64,000 nucleotides of DNA, taken from NCBI GenBank assembly GCA_028023455.1, contig JAQFVV010000020.1:10087092-10151091 (forward strand), read 5' to 3'. This document shows, piece by piece, positions 21,550 to 33,866 of this stretch. The position numbers and the translations under genes were made by a program. Each line of letters opens with the position of its first letter. The first letter of the stretch is position 1. The stretch is from Epiperipatus broadwayi. Lineage: Eukaryota > Onychophora > Udeonychophora > Euonychophora > Peripatidae. Below the pieces are notes generated by a model that saw only the letters and a list, made by a program, of their open reading frames with translations, was not told the origin of the DNA and did not search any database.

Positions 21550-23587
21550 AATGAATAAATGTATGATACTGATAAATATTTTATCCAATATTATTTGTGC
21601 ATACAATGCTTTGAACTGTCTTGAAGTGAATATTACATATTTGTTTTAGAAAAGTGGTTTGGAGATTATTTTTGTAGCATGATTAGTATTTCTTTGCGAT
21701 ACAATAGCTGAATTATTCAGTATGTGGAAGATAAAGGATAGTGGTCAGGGAAAATAATTGTTAAATGAAATTGTAGGTGCAAGGGATATAAAGATTATAT
21801 GTGAATCATATTGTTATAGTTGATAATCTAAATGCAGATAACAAAGGACTGTACAATTATTCCATGGACAGTAGTGTTTTTTCTACAGTTCAATAAGAGT
21901 TCAGAAGCCATGACTGAAATTTAAGATACATGATAAATATGTGACCTTAAGCACTGTAATTATGATTTTTTCATACTTGTTTGAGTTATCATTATATTCT
22001 TATCCCTCACTATAATCACTATCAATCAGCAATGGTATCAAATCATAAATGAGTTTTAAAAATGGTTAGAATAATTGGACTGTTGAAAGTTGGAAATTTT
22101 GTGAATGCATTGTGAATGCAAGAGATAAAAATTCTATCACAAATGATATTGAATTATTTAATTTTTATAAGAAATGGAGCAGGAATGATTTGATTTTTTA
22201 TGTTTGAATATTAGAGATCATTAAACTCAAGTATTAATGCATAGTTTGGTTGGATTGTGAGAAAGAGTAATAAAAACATGATGTCTGGTTGCTATTGAAG
22301 CAATGGATCTGAAGTCCGATCCATGCTCCACAGACTCCTCTAAACCTAATTAGTATTGTAGGCCTGAATTAAGTTTATAGTCCAATATCAGCAGGGTTTT
22401 GCATTTAACTATTTCATTTTAAATAAATTCCATTTCTAAGATTAGATTTCTTTTAATAAAAATTACTTGTAAAACCTATTAGTCAAACATATATATATGT
22501 CAAGCGTATATATATGAGTTAATGCAAAATTCTGCTGAAATAAAATGCTTATTTTATTAAAAGAAATAAGAATGTATTTTTCTTTTTTAAATCTTGTTAA
22601 AATATTTAGTATGATTTGATTTTGAGATAAGTCCGCCAACATTTTCTAAAAGAATGTATATTTTTAATTAATTAGCCCATTCGGGGCAAATTAAAGATGG
22701 CCTTCTCTTTCTTTTTTAATTAATAAAATTCAAAGTTTAAAAAAAGAAATTTAGAGTAAAAAAGTAAAAGTTATTTTTAGAAAGTGTTGCCTTGAAACAA
22801 GGGAGCAATGGGACTTATCAAGATCTAAGATCATACAAATAATAGAAGGTAGCTGACAAAGAGAGTATAAATAAAAGTGAGACAAAAGACTTGATTATTC
22901 AAAGTTTTCTTGCTGGTTATTTCAGAGTTTTCTTGCTGGAATTCAGATTTCTCTTTGGAGAACTCTTGCAGATTTTGCTTTTGCTTGTTAAGATTTTATT
23001 CCACAAAGTTATACAACTGTCGTCTTCAAAATCATGGAGAAGTTTGAACATACTCAAGCTAAACGTCATATGAATTTGATGGATTCTACTATGCTTGGCT
23101 AGGCAAATAAATAGCTTTGCCTATCGCTGAGGTTCCTAAATACCATCAAAATGCCTTAGTATCCACTCAATAGTCATCTGAAGTCTGTGCCATGTCTGTA
23201 GGACTTTTCATAAAAGCATGCTATTTATTTCCACTTTCCTTGTCCGGGCAAATACCTATCGATGGACGGATCAAGCTACGCTCATCGATGGAACATGACC
23301 AAGGAACCAGGATGGTAATAGTATCTCTCCTCCATTGAACTATTTACTTTCTACTTTTTTTGTTCATACCCTTTTTTAAATGCTTCACTGAATTATATTA
23401 TAAATTGTTGTATTTAATTATATTTGTAATGTAACCATTTTTTTTATTAGACTAGTCTTAGATATATATATATTGGGTGATCATCTATCTATATATTTAA
23501 CCCTTTTTCCTTCGCTATTCTTCATTACTAATGTTTATAAATATTTCGTATTCCATTGTGGTTAAGTTTAAAGGTTAGTTTTTCATT
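21550..23587. other. Spacer with a possible TATA-type promoter near 22,865
   Basis: Mostly AT-rich without recognised genes. At about 22,866 'gagtataaataaaag' resembles a TATA box. About 35 bp later the 14-mer 'agttttcttgctgg' occurs twice, 25 bp apart. A GC-richer patch at 23,095-23,335 contains 'atcgatgga' twice and an 11-bp inverted pair ('aaataaatagc' near 23,105 and its complement near 23,220). It could be part of an LTR or of a structured RNA. I cannot assign it. Confidence 0.3.
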
Positions 23588-23829
23588 TAAATCTCTTTCC
23601 AATTTTTATTTTATTTGTTTGCCAACTTGATCTCCTCGATAACGCTTCTTTTGTCCGCCACTAGCTTATTACGTATATCAGATTTAGCTATATACGTTTT
23701 AAATAATTTTTAAACTCTGTTTTAGCACAAAGCAATTAAAAAATGCTTTGTGAAAGATTTTTATTATTGCACTTTATCGAGGAGATTCGGATTGACAATT
23801 TTAATAAAATTGGGAAGAAAAGATTTAGA
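23588..23829. repeat. Palindrome P7 (arms about 58 bp) with inner hairpin
   Basis: The left arm 23,588-23,645 and right arm 23,769-23,829 are complementary around 'tctcctcgata'/'tatcgaggaga'. Between them is a perfect 9-bp hairpin, 'cacaaagca' (23,726) with 'tgctttgtg' (23,744). No hammerhead core seen. Confidence 0.75.
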
Positions 23830-24400
23830 CCGCAAACATATTAATCTGTTTTTATTGTCTAATTAGTTTTCATTAATTTAGGGAAATAGCGGAGGCCATT
23901 AAATCATTATTCATATTTTAAAGTTGTTAATTAAACATATTATTTAACCTTTTAACTGCTAATTATATTATTGGTTGTATGAGGTAAAAATCAAATCTTT
24001 TAATTGGCCAACTCACAAACTGAAGACAAAGCCTATTGTTAAAACATATTCGCCTATAATATTAAATTCAACTCAGATACGTTTATAAAAAGTATATTAC
24101 TAATTTTTCAGGTTATGAAAGAGAACGAAAGTTCTTTCAAAAATAAATTGCTATTTATTTATTATAAAATATTCAATTTCGGCAAATTTAAAAGCGAATG
24201 TCTAAACAAAAAAGTGCTGATGCAAACGCTTTTTTTCAATTTTACGTTATGGAAAAGTAAAGATTTCTTTTTGCTAAATCTTAAATATTTTTACTAAAAT
24301 CTTCAATATTTTTCGAAAATAATTTTGTTTTTTTAGTATATTTTATTAAAAAACTATTTTAATTTCTCAAATTATATTTTTTTAATACTTAAATTACATT
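23830..24400. other. AT-rich spacer
   Basis: A short frame at 24,115-24,297 follows an acceptor-like 'aatttttcag', but it is low in complexity (rich in Phe, Leu and Lys) and unconvincing as an exon. Confidence 0.4.
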
Positions 24401-24720
24401 CGAAATGAAAATCTCAGCGTTTTTCTTTATTTTCTTTGATCAGACGGTTTCTTTGTTCTTTCCAGCCAATCAGAATGTCTTTTTCGGCTGAGAGCTGGCT
24501 GACAGCCGATCACCAACAAGGTTCTTTCTTTGTTTAGTTTTAAATGCGTTTTTTTTGATTTTTTACTTGTAAAATAATTCGGAAGAGGGCACCATCTTAC
24601 AGAACTTTTAAAAACCTAATCAATAACTGTCAAACGAATATTCTAGCATTAAAACTAGCAGAATTAGAGTGACGTCAGCTGTCGACGAGAGACCTCGTAA
24701 AAGTCGGGAAAAGGGTTAAT
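24401..24720. promoter_or_regulatory. GC-richer possible regulatory segment
   Basis: This stretch stands out in composition. It contains a CCAAT motif ('agccaatcag', about 24,462), a 5-bp hairpin GGCTG-A-CAGCC, a perfect palindromic CRE (TGACGTCA, 24,670-24,677) and a second GC-rich patch with 'gtcgacgag'. No adjacent coding exon is clear, so promoter or enhancer function is only a guess. Confidence 0.3.
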
Positions 24721-25340
24721 TATAAAAAGCTTGATTTTCCTAATTTTATTATAATGCTTTATTTTACTTTTCCAGTGATCCAGGCATGCAAAACACGTTT
24801 TGTAGCACTTTTATGCACATTTAACTATTTAGCTCCGTAGGTGTTCCCATCCATGTCTCTACCTCTGTTGCTAAGCTTTGTGGCTGGTGAGAAAATAATT
24901 TGTGTGTCTCAGATAATGTTGTTTGTTCGTAATTAGCTTCGAGAGTAGGCAAATAGGGCAGAGGTCATAGTATTCTTGATTTAATATCTCGCGTATGGAT
25001 GGCCTCTAGGTACTTTCACCTAGTATTCGAACTGGGTTAAACCAACATACATCATCTGACTGTCACACTATGATGGATATAAATTGTAAAAATGAATAAA
25101 GAATGTCAAGCAATATAATTTTTTAATATAATTTAAATTTTCTATAAGAAGAGTGAACTTATAAAACAGAGAAAAGTTATGAGATTATATTTTAAAATGT
25201 TTTATGAGTAATTAATTTTATGAAGTGATGCAATAATTATATTTTCCTTTATTTAAATTTTGCATTTGAAATACTAGAACACATCAGAAAGGTAAAGATA
25301 AATGCTTTATTTAGTATGTGTCTGAAGGTTTGTAATGATG
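24721..25340. other. Spacer, nothing firmly recognised
   Basis: A weak tRNA-like T-arm ('gttcgaatac' on the minus strand near 25,027-25,036) occurs next to the small hairpin CTAGGT/ACCTAG. It is too incomplete to call a SINE. Confidence 0.4.
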
Positions 25341-25348
25341 GTATATTA

Positions 25349-26146
25349 CAGCAGTTTTCAACCTTTTTGCTCCTGGGGACCGGCAAAAATAAGGATAAGG
25401 TTTTGTGGACCAGCAAAAATAAGGGTAAGGTTTCACAGAGTGGCAGAAGACTATAGATAAATTTTCTTAAAGATGTAAACTGTTTAGCCTTAGATGAGCA
25501 TAATTGTTATAATTGACCAAAACAACACTAGTTACTGTGTATAGTAATGGTGTTGCTTACCTTCACATGCTGAACATTCTTTCTTGAGTTGCGCAGTCAC
25601 ACTGCTACAGAAAACAGTACAATAACAATCATTCTCACTAATGTGCCTACATTACTGCATTTATTATTTCATTGTTAAAACATGCAAGAATAAAATGTTA
25701 TCCATCTGAATGTTGGGAAATATCACAGCTAGTGTAATTACATAATAATGATTATGATAAATGTAATATCTGTATTTAATGTTAAATATACAAGATGAAG
25801 TTATACATATATATGAAGTTTGTGTAATAAAAAACTTTTTTAATTTTCAATTTTTTTAGAAAAATAATAAAAAATTTAATTCTACCCCCCCCCCATAAAC
25901 ATTTGTGATAACTAGAAAAACAAATTAATTTATGTATGATTGATTAGATTTTGTTTTCGTTTTGTTTCTTTTTTTTTAATTGAGTAAAAATAAAATGAAA
26001 AAAATAAATAAAAATTGTTTATATTAATTACAAGTTTAAACTCTTGTTGTTTTGTTATTAGAAACTTTCCTGCCAGTCTAGCATGGACCAGCAGAAAACT
26101 TCTACGGCCCGGTGCCGGTCCACGGACCAAGGGTTGAAGACCTTTG
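25349..26146. mobile_element. Non-autonomous hAT (Charlie-like) element
   Basis: The ends are inverted: 'cagcagttttcaacc' on the left and, on the minus strand from the right, 'caaaggtcttcaacc'. This matches the CAG-start, 'CAACC' ends typical of hAT elements of the Charlie type. Both subterminal regions carry the characteristic 'ggaccggc' and 'ggtccacggacc' words. The flanking 8-mers (gtatatta and tattatta) match at only five positions, so the duplication is degraded. No transposase is present in 798 bp. Confidence 0.7.
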
Positions 26147-26150
26147 TATT

Positions 26151-26226
26151 ATTAGATGTGATATGTTGGATTATTTCCATCATTAACTCATAGATGATGG
26201 AAATAGTCCAACATATCACATCTAAA
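26151..26226. repeat. Near-perfect hairpin, 33-bp arms, 10-nt loop
   Basis: The arms 26,151-26,183 and 26,194-26,226 pair at about 31 of 33 positions around the loop 'taactcatag'. It begins within a few bases of the end of the hAT element. Its size and shape resemble a precursor microRNA or a very short foldback element. No other copy was noticed in this window. Confidence 0.8.
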
Positions 26227-26229
26227 TGC

Positions 26230-27767
26230 TTCACTGGAATGTAAAACAAGTGCCCAATAATCTTTTTAATATTATATTATGCTAAGTTTTAGATAAGTGT
26301 TTTCTTTAATTTAAATTTTGTAGTAATAAGCATTACATAATTACAATTATTTTAAACAACGTGGAGCATAGTATTAATTTAATAAATCATATTAATTTAC
26401 TGTCATTGTCTTATTATCATGGTAACAATAGAATATTGTTGTCCTAATGGTAAAAATAACATTATTATTATAATGTACTGTATAATTTTATTTTTCCACA
26501 GTAAATAGTTGGAATGAAGACAATTTTATGTTTGTTATTTTATTATGTTTTCCGTATGTAAATATCTTAGTTTAATTAATTTTTAGGTTATTTTATATTG
26601 TAAATATTTTAAGCTTATAAATTTAGTGTTATGGACATAGTATTGTTAAATTACAATAAAATTTGTTAATGTTTTAAAATTAATATCATATTGAAAGTTT
26701 GCTTTGACAGTGTGTTTTTCTTTGATTCTTCATATCCGCACACATGATTTGCAAAGATTATTTGGAACCTTATTATTGCACATGAATAATGAAAAGATAT
26801 ATTATTATAATTGTTATTATTACAGAAAGAAGATATTGGTGATTATGAAAATTATCCAATGCCAATTTTAAATATAATATTGCAATCATATTGAGAATAT
26901 ATTTTTCTGTGAATGCCACATAAGAAATAAAAGTTTATATGATATTCTATCAGAATTTATAATTTTACGAAGTTTTATTGAAAAGTATCAATAGCCAAAT
27001 AGATGTATGATTTTAAGAATTGCAAAAGTATTCTAGTTGTGTGTTGTTATTTTGTGAGGGTAGTTAAATATATTTGTAAAATCCCACATTATATTTAGCT
27101 ACATGGTATTAATTTGTTTATTATTACTGTTAGAAAATAAACCAGAGATATTAAATAATTATAGAATTGTATGAATTGATGGATAAAAATTTAGTTAATG
27201 TTATATTTAAATATTATTTTATAAAAGAATAGTAATTAACTTATTTTTATAATAAATTTTATAAGTTATTAAGTTAGGATTATTCTATGTGTGTTTTTAA
27301 GACATGAGAATATTATGCATTAGTTCTGTTATATCAATTAAGTAGGGGTAATATTCTTACGCCATTGAGTATGTATCATTCATGATACTTCTCAATGTTA
27401 AACCACTGTACCTTGCTAAATGTCTCGTGAAGAATTTTTCATAATTTTTATATTAGTGTTTTTAAACTGAACCATATTTTAATTATAATTAATGAGCTAG
27501 TTATAATTTAAATTATTAGTAAAATAGATGAATTGAGCATTTAATTTGAACCTTGATTACTTATTATTGTTATTATTATTATATTTTAACTTGGTTAGTT
27601 TATTATATTTAATTATTATGAAATATTAATTTTAGTTAGATATTATACATTACAAGTTGCATTTTGAGCTAGTTGTAATAGTACTTATCTTTAATAGTTA
27701 TCATTTTACATAACTTGCTTATAGATTATTAAAACAGTTAGCTGGAGAGTCTTTATATTACTGTTTA
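26230..27767. other. AT-rich spacer
   Basis: Nothing recognised. Confidence 0.5.
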
Positions 27768-28490
27768 GTGCAGGGTACAATATATATATATGTATGTGTG
27801 TGTGGATGTGTAAAAGTTTGTAATAAAGTATTTAAAGTAAGGAATATAGCAGCATTGGTAATTGGAGAGAAGTTAAGATTTAATAGTGATATAATAATTC
27901 TTAATAAAATTCATCTTTCAGAGAAAGAAATTTACTTGAATATTTTTTTAAGAGCAGTTAATCAAATGAAAGGACACTGTAAAGAGTTGTGTCAAAGAAA
28001 ATATAACTCGATACCTTCTATTTGAATTAAAAACTGAATTGTACATATAGAATCAATGCTCAAATATTAAATTTAAAAAATTCAGAGAACTAGAGAATTC
28101 ATCATCAATAAAAGATTTATTTTCTTCTTGGAGACTTTAATGCGAATATTGGTAGAAATGATAACCATAGTTCAAAATCCCTTTTAAAAAATGACATTGT
28201 CACTATGAACAAGAATTATGTTGATATTGATATTTTTTAATCCTACTCATGGCGAATTATCATAAATGGTTGTTAGGCTAAGAAAATCACTACAAAAAAA
28301 CTTGGATTCACCCATATTCAAAACGATGGCATCTTATGGATTATGGAAACATTAGAATTCTATCAAAACTGAAGAAGAGAAATAAACTGTTGGCAAGAGT
28401 TTCAAAGCGAATCATAGCTGATTTTTAAGATTTAAAGAACTAACTTTCAAGTCTTTATAAAATTATAAATCAGACTAAATTTGTTAGTAT
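27768..28490 (+). pseudogene. LINE fragment, endonuclease domain (CR1/Jockey-like, copy a)
   Basis: The reading frame from 27,768 contains a block equivalent to the start of LINE endonucleases ('DIIILNKIHLSE', matching the D-I-A-L-E-T-R-L-S type). After a stop at 28,025 the catalytic 'LLGDFNANIGR' block is readable near 28,130, and a 'TWIHPYSKRWHLMDY' block near 28,290. These are in different frames with several stops. No reverse transcriptase follows, so it is a truncated dead copy. The same family provides the copies at 35.6 and 38.3 kb. Confidence 0.65.
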
Positions 28491-28844
28491 TTTTAAAAAA
28501 AAAAATTATGGATGAAAAAAAGATAATATTCTGGAGAAGTGCACTAAATTAAAAAATTAATTTAATTTAATTATTTTTAATTTAGTCACTTTACCATATT
28601 ACTATTTTTATGTATGTATTAATGCTTAATTAATTGCATTAATAAAATAATGAATTAAAATGAAATATAACTGAATTAATAAAAAATATTAAACTTTAGT
28701 TCAGTCTATATAATAGTAATAGCATATCAATTTTCTGCTACAAGCATTCTTAAGTTTAAAAAAACAAAGACTAATTAGTTTAACAGTAATTTTATCTGCT
28801 CACATCCTACAATCATAGAGAAGTGCTACTGTAATAAATGCAGA
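28491..28844. other. AT-rich spacer
   Basis: Nothing recognised before the microsatellite. Confidence 0.5.
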
Positions 28845-29158
<314 letters not shown>

Positions 29159-29332
29159 AAACTGAAATCATCTCAAAATGACTTTGATATCTGGTATCAA
29201 ATGAAAAATCATAACAGTCTTGGAATTTATATTTCTCCATTCCTCGATTTGACATTAAAATTTTAGACAGCATTAGAGACATATTTCTAATACTCATCCC
29301 GAAGTTTGATTTAGCATCCCAAATACACTGCC
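29159..29332 (-). CDS. Candidate exon adjacent to microsatellite
   Basis: On the minus strand the acceptor TTGTCTTGCAG precedes 29,332, and a frame stays open from there to a GTATTA donor at 29,158, where the ATT repeat begins. The peptide contains 'FGMSIRNMSLMLSKI' and 'QDCYDFSFDTRY'. No family is recognised. The region has a more balanced composition than its surroundings. It could be an exon or a decayed transposon frame. Confidence 0.25.
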
Positions 29333-31372
29333 CTGCAAGACAATGCTACAGCTCAAATTTCATGAATCATGACTCAACATTGTTACTAACTTCATTTTAA
29401 CTCCTAAACAATAAACCATTTGATTTTATCCAGCAGAATTTAGGTAAAGATAGAACAGCAGAGTCTAGAGATCTAGTTTCTGCAGTGGTAAAGTGAAGGA
29501 CTCCAGAGCTCAGTAACAATGTATTAATATTTTTGTCACTTCTCGCACTAATTCAAAATAACAACTATTCCAGTATCATTATTATTATTATAAATATACC
29601 ATGATATGATGATATGATGAAATCCCTAATTATTAGCATATATTGCATCAATTTTTTTTAAAAATAATACAAGACTGTATGTAGAATGTTAACTCATTTT
29701 ATATTAATCTTTTTAATACTTACGTTTCACAATTCATCCATATAAACAAAACAAGATTTCTTTACACAGCCATTAGTAACACACACACACATATATACAT
29801 ATATTAGTAGCACACACACATATATATATATTCAGTTTTTATTTTCAATTATATATTTTTAAAAATGTCTAAACTAGTTCAATTTTCTTAATAGACTTCA
29901 CCTCAAATTTATTTTTATTCAATAAAAAAAAAAAACATTTAATGATGACAAGCACTTTGATGGCTATTAAAATCTAAAATCGACAACACAAGTCAACATT
30001 ATTTGGACCCATGATAAAAACATGAAAATCACTTCATTAAAAGCTATAAAAAGTTGTCTAAATATTAATTTTTTTGAAGTTTTCATACTTTCAAAATAAA
30101 TGTATAAATAAAAATTAATATTTTGTACAGAATAACATTTTTTTAAAAAAAAAAAAAGCCCTTTTAAAAAAAAAAACTATGCAGAGAAATGAAATGTCAA
30201 GCAAGTTTGATAAATCTAAAGAGTTTCTTGGTATAGAGAGTCATTAAGCTATATAAATATTTTATTAACATTAGTAGAAGTTTGCTGATCTTTTCCATCA
30301 AACATTAAATTTATTATATGACTATCATCATCATCATCATGATCATCAACCACTTGTAAGTAAATATAGCCATTCCAGCTTTAAAAGTGGAGGGTGGAAA
30401 GATCAAAATAACAATAATGTAGCCAAGTTTACAGTGATTACACAAGTTAATTTATGAACCACAAATATGTCCACATATAGAAAGCACAAATCCATTATTC
30501 TGCTTATTTGACATTTAACTCCTTCTACAGCAATCTATTCATTCTGATAATGGATCCACTATCAGAATGAATATTACATCAAATATTATGTAATATCAGA
30601 TATTCTAAATAAGTGCAATATTTATTGTTTATATTAGGGTGATGAGGTTGAAAATAAAATAGAATGGATTCTATTTTCAGTCACATCTCCCCAATGAAAA
30701 CAATCAATATTGCGCTATAATATTTGTAATGGAAACAGAACTGTCTTTCCCATGAACATTATACTAAAGTTTTCCATAATACTTTTTTAGATATATTATT
30801 CATTAATTTTACAAGTCCAGTCCAATAAAAAAGTTATTTTATACCACTAAGTCCAATAGTGTCATATATTATTAAAATAAGTCTCTGCATTCTTTAGTAC
30901 AATGATTAGAAGGATAGATTCAGGAGCTGAAGGTTTTGGATCGATACTTAGTTAATGAGGGGGGGGGGATCTTAGACTAAATGAATTGAACTACTCAGTC
31001 AATTGCTTTTGTGTTTAAACTGTGCTATTCCATTTACATTCATTTGTCTGAGACACTAGAATGATTATTTTCAAATATATATACTGTGTTTAAATGTTAT
31101 TTAATGAAATGCCCATAAGATTGTTTTTATTTTAAAAAAAACACTATTTCAAACATTGGCATGTTCTATAGTTCTATGAAAAAGTTGGGTGTCTTAAAAG
31201 CAGTTTTTTCTTTTCTTTTAACATTTAGTTTATGCTTAATGTGCAAACTTTGTGAAATTAACAATTATTAATGTACTGCCTCTCATAGAGTTAATAAAAG
31301 ACAAATGTATTCTAATCACATAATTTAATTAATTCCATTTTTATATCAATCTAAAATAAAATAAATTGTGCC
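29333..31372. other. Spacer with minor simple repeats
   Basis: Contains CA/TA-rich runs near 29,780-29,830, a GAT-type microsatellite on the minus strand at about 30,320-30,342 that resembles an RTE LINE tail, and a 16-bp-arm hairpin around GGATCC near 30,535-30,573. A weak tRNA-like segment (30,888-30,955) is followed by a run of ten G at 30,959-30,968. No gene recognised. Confidence 0.45.
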
Positions 31373-31882
31373 TAGTGCTTTTGGTAGAAATAACTTGATA
31401 CTAAAAGGAAATATGTCTATGTGTTTGAAAAGGAAGGTTTTTAATAAATGTGTTTTGCCAGTTCTTACTTATTGATCTGAGACTTGGACACTTAATAGAA
31501 GAGCAATACAGAGACTTCAGACCACTCAAAGAAGTATGGAGAGATGCATGTTGGGAGTAACATGAAGGGATCGAAAGCGCAATGTATGGGTAAGAGAACA
31601 ACCAGGTGTTACTGACCTCAGTGAAAAAATTAAAAGACTAAAGTGAAGATGGGCTGGACATATTGTTAGAAGAGATGATAACAGATGGACAATTGAAATT
31701 TTAAACTGGATTCCAAGAGATTGTAAAAGACCATGAAAAAGACCACATGTGAGATGGATGGATGAAATAAGAAAGTGTGCAAGGGTGATGTGGAAAAGAG
31801 AAGCTAAAGATAAGAAAAGATGGATTGAACTTGGAGAGACCTTCATCCTGCAGTGGATTGATAATGGTTGATGATGATGACA
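31373..31882 (+). mobile_element. 5'-truncated RTE-type LINE, copy 4
   Basis: From 'agtgcttttggtagaaat' to the GATGATGAT tail this matches the last 500 bp of the full-length element (44,934-45,438) closely. It covers the C-terminal region after the reverse transcriptase, including the block encoding 'AGHIVRRDDNRWTIEILN'. In-frame stops at several sites (for example TGA near 31,472 and 31,563) kill the frame. Severe 5' truncation is usual for LINE insertion by target-primed reverse transcription. Confidence 0.9.
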
Positions 31883-32105
31883 TTCTGGTTTGTGGTTAGT
31901 GTCATTAGATAATGGTAAGATAATGAAAAGAATTTTTCTGAAACCAATCCTGAGAGCTTTTTACTCTCACCTTTCAATTATACATAAAATCTTACTAAAT
32001 AATGAATTAATAATATTATTATTCTAAATATGATAGATGCTACTAAACAATAAAGAAAATAAACAAATACAGAATATATCAATCAATATATAGTTTTTAT
32101 ATATT

Positions 32106-33245
32106 ATGCACTTTAATGATCAAAAGGCTTCATTATTTTACAATGGAGCTTTAAATTTGAGATTATGTACAATGGTAAACTATTATCAACAACGATCAAG
32201 ATTTACATTTGGTCTCATAATACGCAATTGCCTAGTAACTCAAACTTGCATTTCTAGTATTTACAGTCTGATAAGGACATACCTGTCCCTACAAGGGAAG
32301 ATTGCTCTTATTAATATGAAGATTATGGCAAGCATAAATTACTACCTGCCAATAATGACAGTTACCAAATCATTCAGCTTACAGATTCAGAGGCTCTGTG
32401 GTCAGCTCTTATGGAGAGGTCGGACCACTGCAATTAGCATCCGCAGACTTCAGTTTCACAGGAGACAGAATGGTATGGGTCTCCATTCAATACAGACAAT
32501 CAATTTCCAAAAAGGGCATTCACTTTTAGTAAACCTGGGAAAAAAATACCCTCTATCAGATATTATAGAGACTGTAATACCTACTGACAGACCTCCCCCC
32601 AGTAAACACACATGGCTTGACACCATTATTAAACAACAATCTCTATACATCAGGCACTCAACAACAGAGTTTAATAATAAAATCAACATCTGGCAGGCAC
32701 ATCGCCTGCTGAATCCTGTAAATACAGTTATTTATGCTCACCTAGGGTGCAGCAATCATAAAATCACCACAATATTTAAATATCTGCTACTGGAGCCCAA
32801 ACTTTTGGATTATCTGTTCAAGGTGAATATGGATTCCATGCCAACTAATACATTCTTATACTACAAGCAGTTTCTAAATAAAATAGACCCAATTTGTCAT
32901 GCCTGTTTTAGAGGAGAAGAGTCCTTTAATCATCTGTTAAATATATGTCCAGGCTATAACAGTATTCGAAGAGTTATCTCTCAACACTGCATTATAGCAG
33001 TGGATAAAATCCTGGACATCAGGGGTTGTCTCTTCTCTGGAGACTTTACAGTAATCAGGTTATCTATCTTCCTGACATATGCTTTTTGGTACACAAGGTG
33101 CAGGACAAAGTTCACACTACCAACACCGGACCCCAATGCTATATTTTGCGATAAGCTCAAAGCTCTTCAAGACAAGGATAAGATACTATCCTCTAGATTT
33201 TTGTTTAATAATACATGGAGCCTACTAGTATGGCCCACAGACTAA
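32106..33245 (+). CDS. C-terminal part of a second LINE type (L1/Tx1-like) ORF2
   Basis: A 379-residue open frame. From about residue 55 it resembles the region after the reverse transcriptase of L1-like elements: 'LQGKIALINMKIMASINYYL' followed by 'LLWRG' and 'NGMGLHSI'. A zinc-knuckle-like motif, C264-x2-C267-x8-H276-x4-C281, lies near the C-terminus, as in L1-type ORF2 proteins. The polymerase and endonuclease domains are missing upstream, so it is a 5'-truncated copy. The intact frame over 1.1 kb suggests a fairly recent insertion. The first 50 or so residues may be read-through of unrelated sequence. The ATG at 32,106 is simply the first in frame. Confidence 0.7.
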   Translation: MHFNDQKASLFYNGALNLRLCTMVNYYQQRSRFTFGLIIRNCLVTQTCISSIYSLIRTYLSLQGKIALINMKIMASINYYLPIMTVTKSFSLQIQRLCGQLLWRGRTTAISIRRLQFHRRQNGMGLHSIQTINFQKGHSLLVNLGKKYPLSDIIETVIPTDRPPPSKHTWLDTIIKQQSLYIRHSTTEFNNKINIWQAHRLLNPVNTVIYAHLGCSNHKITTIFKYLLLEPKLLDYLFKVNMDSMPTNTFLYYKQFLNKIDPICHACFRGEESFNHLLNICPGYNSIRRVISQHCIIAVDKILDIRGCLFSGDFTVIRLSIFLTYAFWYTRCRTKFTLPTPDPNAIFCDKLKALQDKDKILSSRFLFNNTWSLLVWPTD

Positions 33246-33580
33246 CATGAATTTTGGACCTGATATATCCACATTGTAGTGTACCATAGAAGAAGTAGTC
33301 TGTGTTGCAACATGTCGGATTCTACTAGAGAGGCATTGATTTCACACTACATGTATCCCAGCTGATAAGTTAGCATTATTGGGTCAACCTCAAAAGGGGT
33401 GGGCAATACCAACAAAATAGTACGTATTTACTCATATATTAACCTGCTAGTGCAGAGAATGGCTCTGGCATACTTCTTCCAGACCAACGCCAGCAATGGA
33501 TGAGCCAACATTAACAAAGTGTATTTATTATGCATCTGTACAATTTTATAATGTCAATAAATATATTTTTTAAATAAAAA
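32106..33580 (+). mobile_element. 5'-truncated L1/Tx1-like LINE with 3' UTR
   Basis: The open frame is followed by about 300 bp of moderately GC-rich untranslated sequence, with an AATAAA near 33,556-33,575 and an A/T-rich end. The exact 5' boundary and target-site duplication could not be found. It is clearly a different lineage from the RTE-type elements elsewhere in the window. Confidence 0.6.
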
Positions 33581-33640
33581 CTTTTTCATAATAAAAAAAT
33601 TTCCTCTTTATAGAGAGGTCTGCTGTATTGAAATCTTTTA

Positions 33641-33866
33641 TATATATATAAAATACCATATACACCTTAAATAAACACTGTTCAATGCTATGTATAATAT
33701 AAAATAGAATTTATTCTTTCTTGCTTATGGTTTCAACTTCCCAGGAAACATCACCAGAACCACATCATCTAACTGTAAGCAGGAAATAATAAATTCTAAT
33801 TTATATTATACATTGCATTGTTAGGTATTCATTTAAGATTAAGAGATATATGGTATTACATATATA
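33641..33866. repeat. Palindrome P9 (arms about 85-92 bp)
   Basis: The left arm 33,641-33,724 and right arm 33,775-33,866 are diverged reverse complements ('ataccatatacaccttaaataaacac' corresponds to the complement of the right end). On the minus strand the 50-nt apex contains CTGGTGA, a TTCC/GGAA hairpin and GAAAC. This is a hammerhead-like arrangement with the conserved A6 changed to G. Confidence 0.75.

Noticed and set aside
25000-25060. tRNA-like T-arm on the minus strand
   Set aside because: Only the T-arm region resembles a tRNA; the rest is missing.
26151-26226. Hammerhead in the small hairpin
   Set aside because: No CUGANGA box in the correct relation to a GAAA box; it is a plain hairpin.
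30888-30955. tRNA-like segment
   Set aside because: A-box and B-box-like words are present but stems do not pair well and no duplication was found.
31401-31883. Minus-strand frames at the truncated LINE copy
   Set aside because: Same shadow frames as in the full-length copy.
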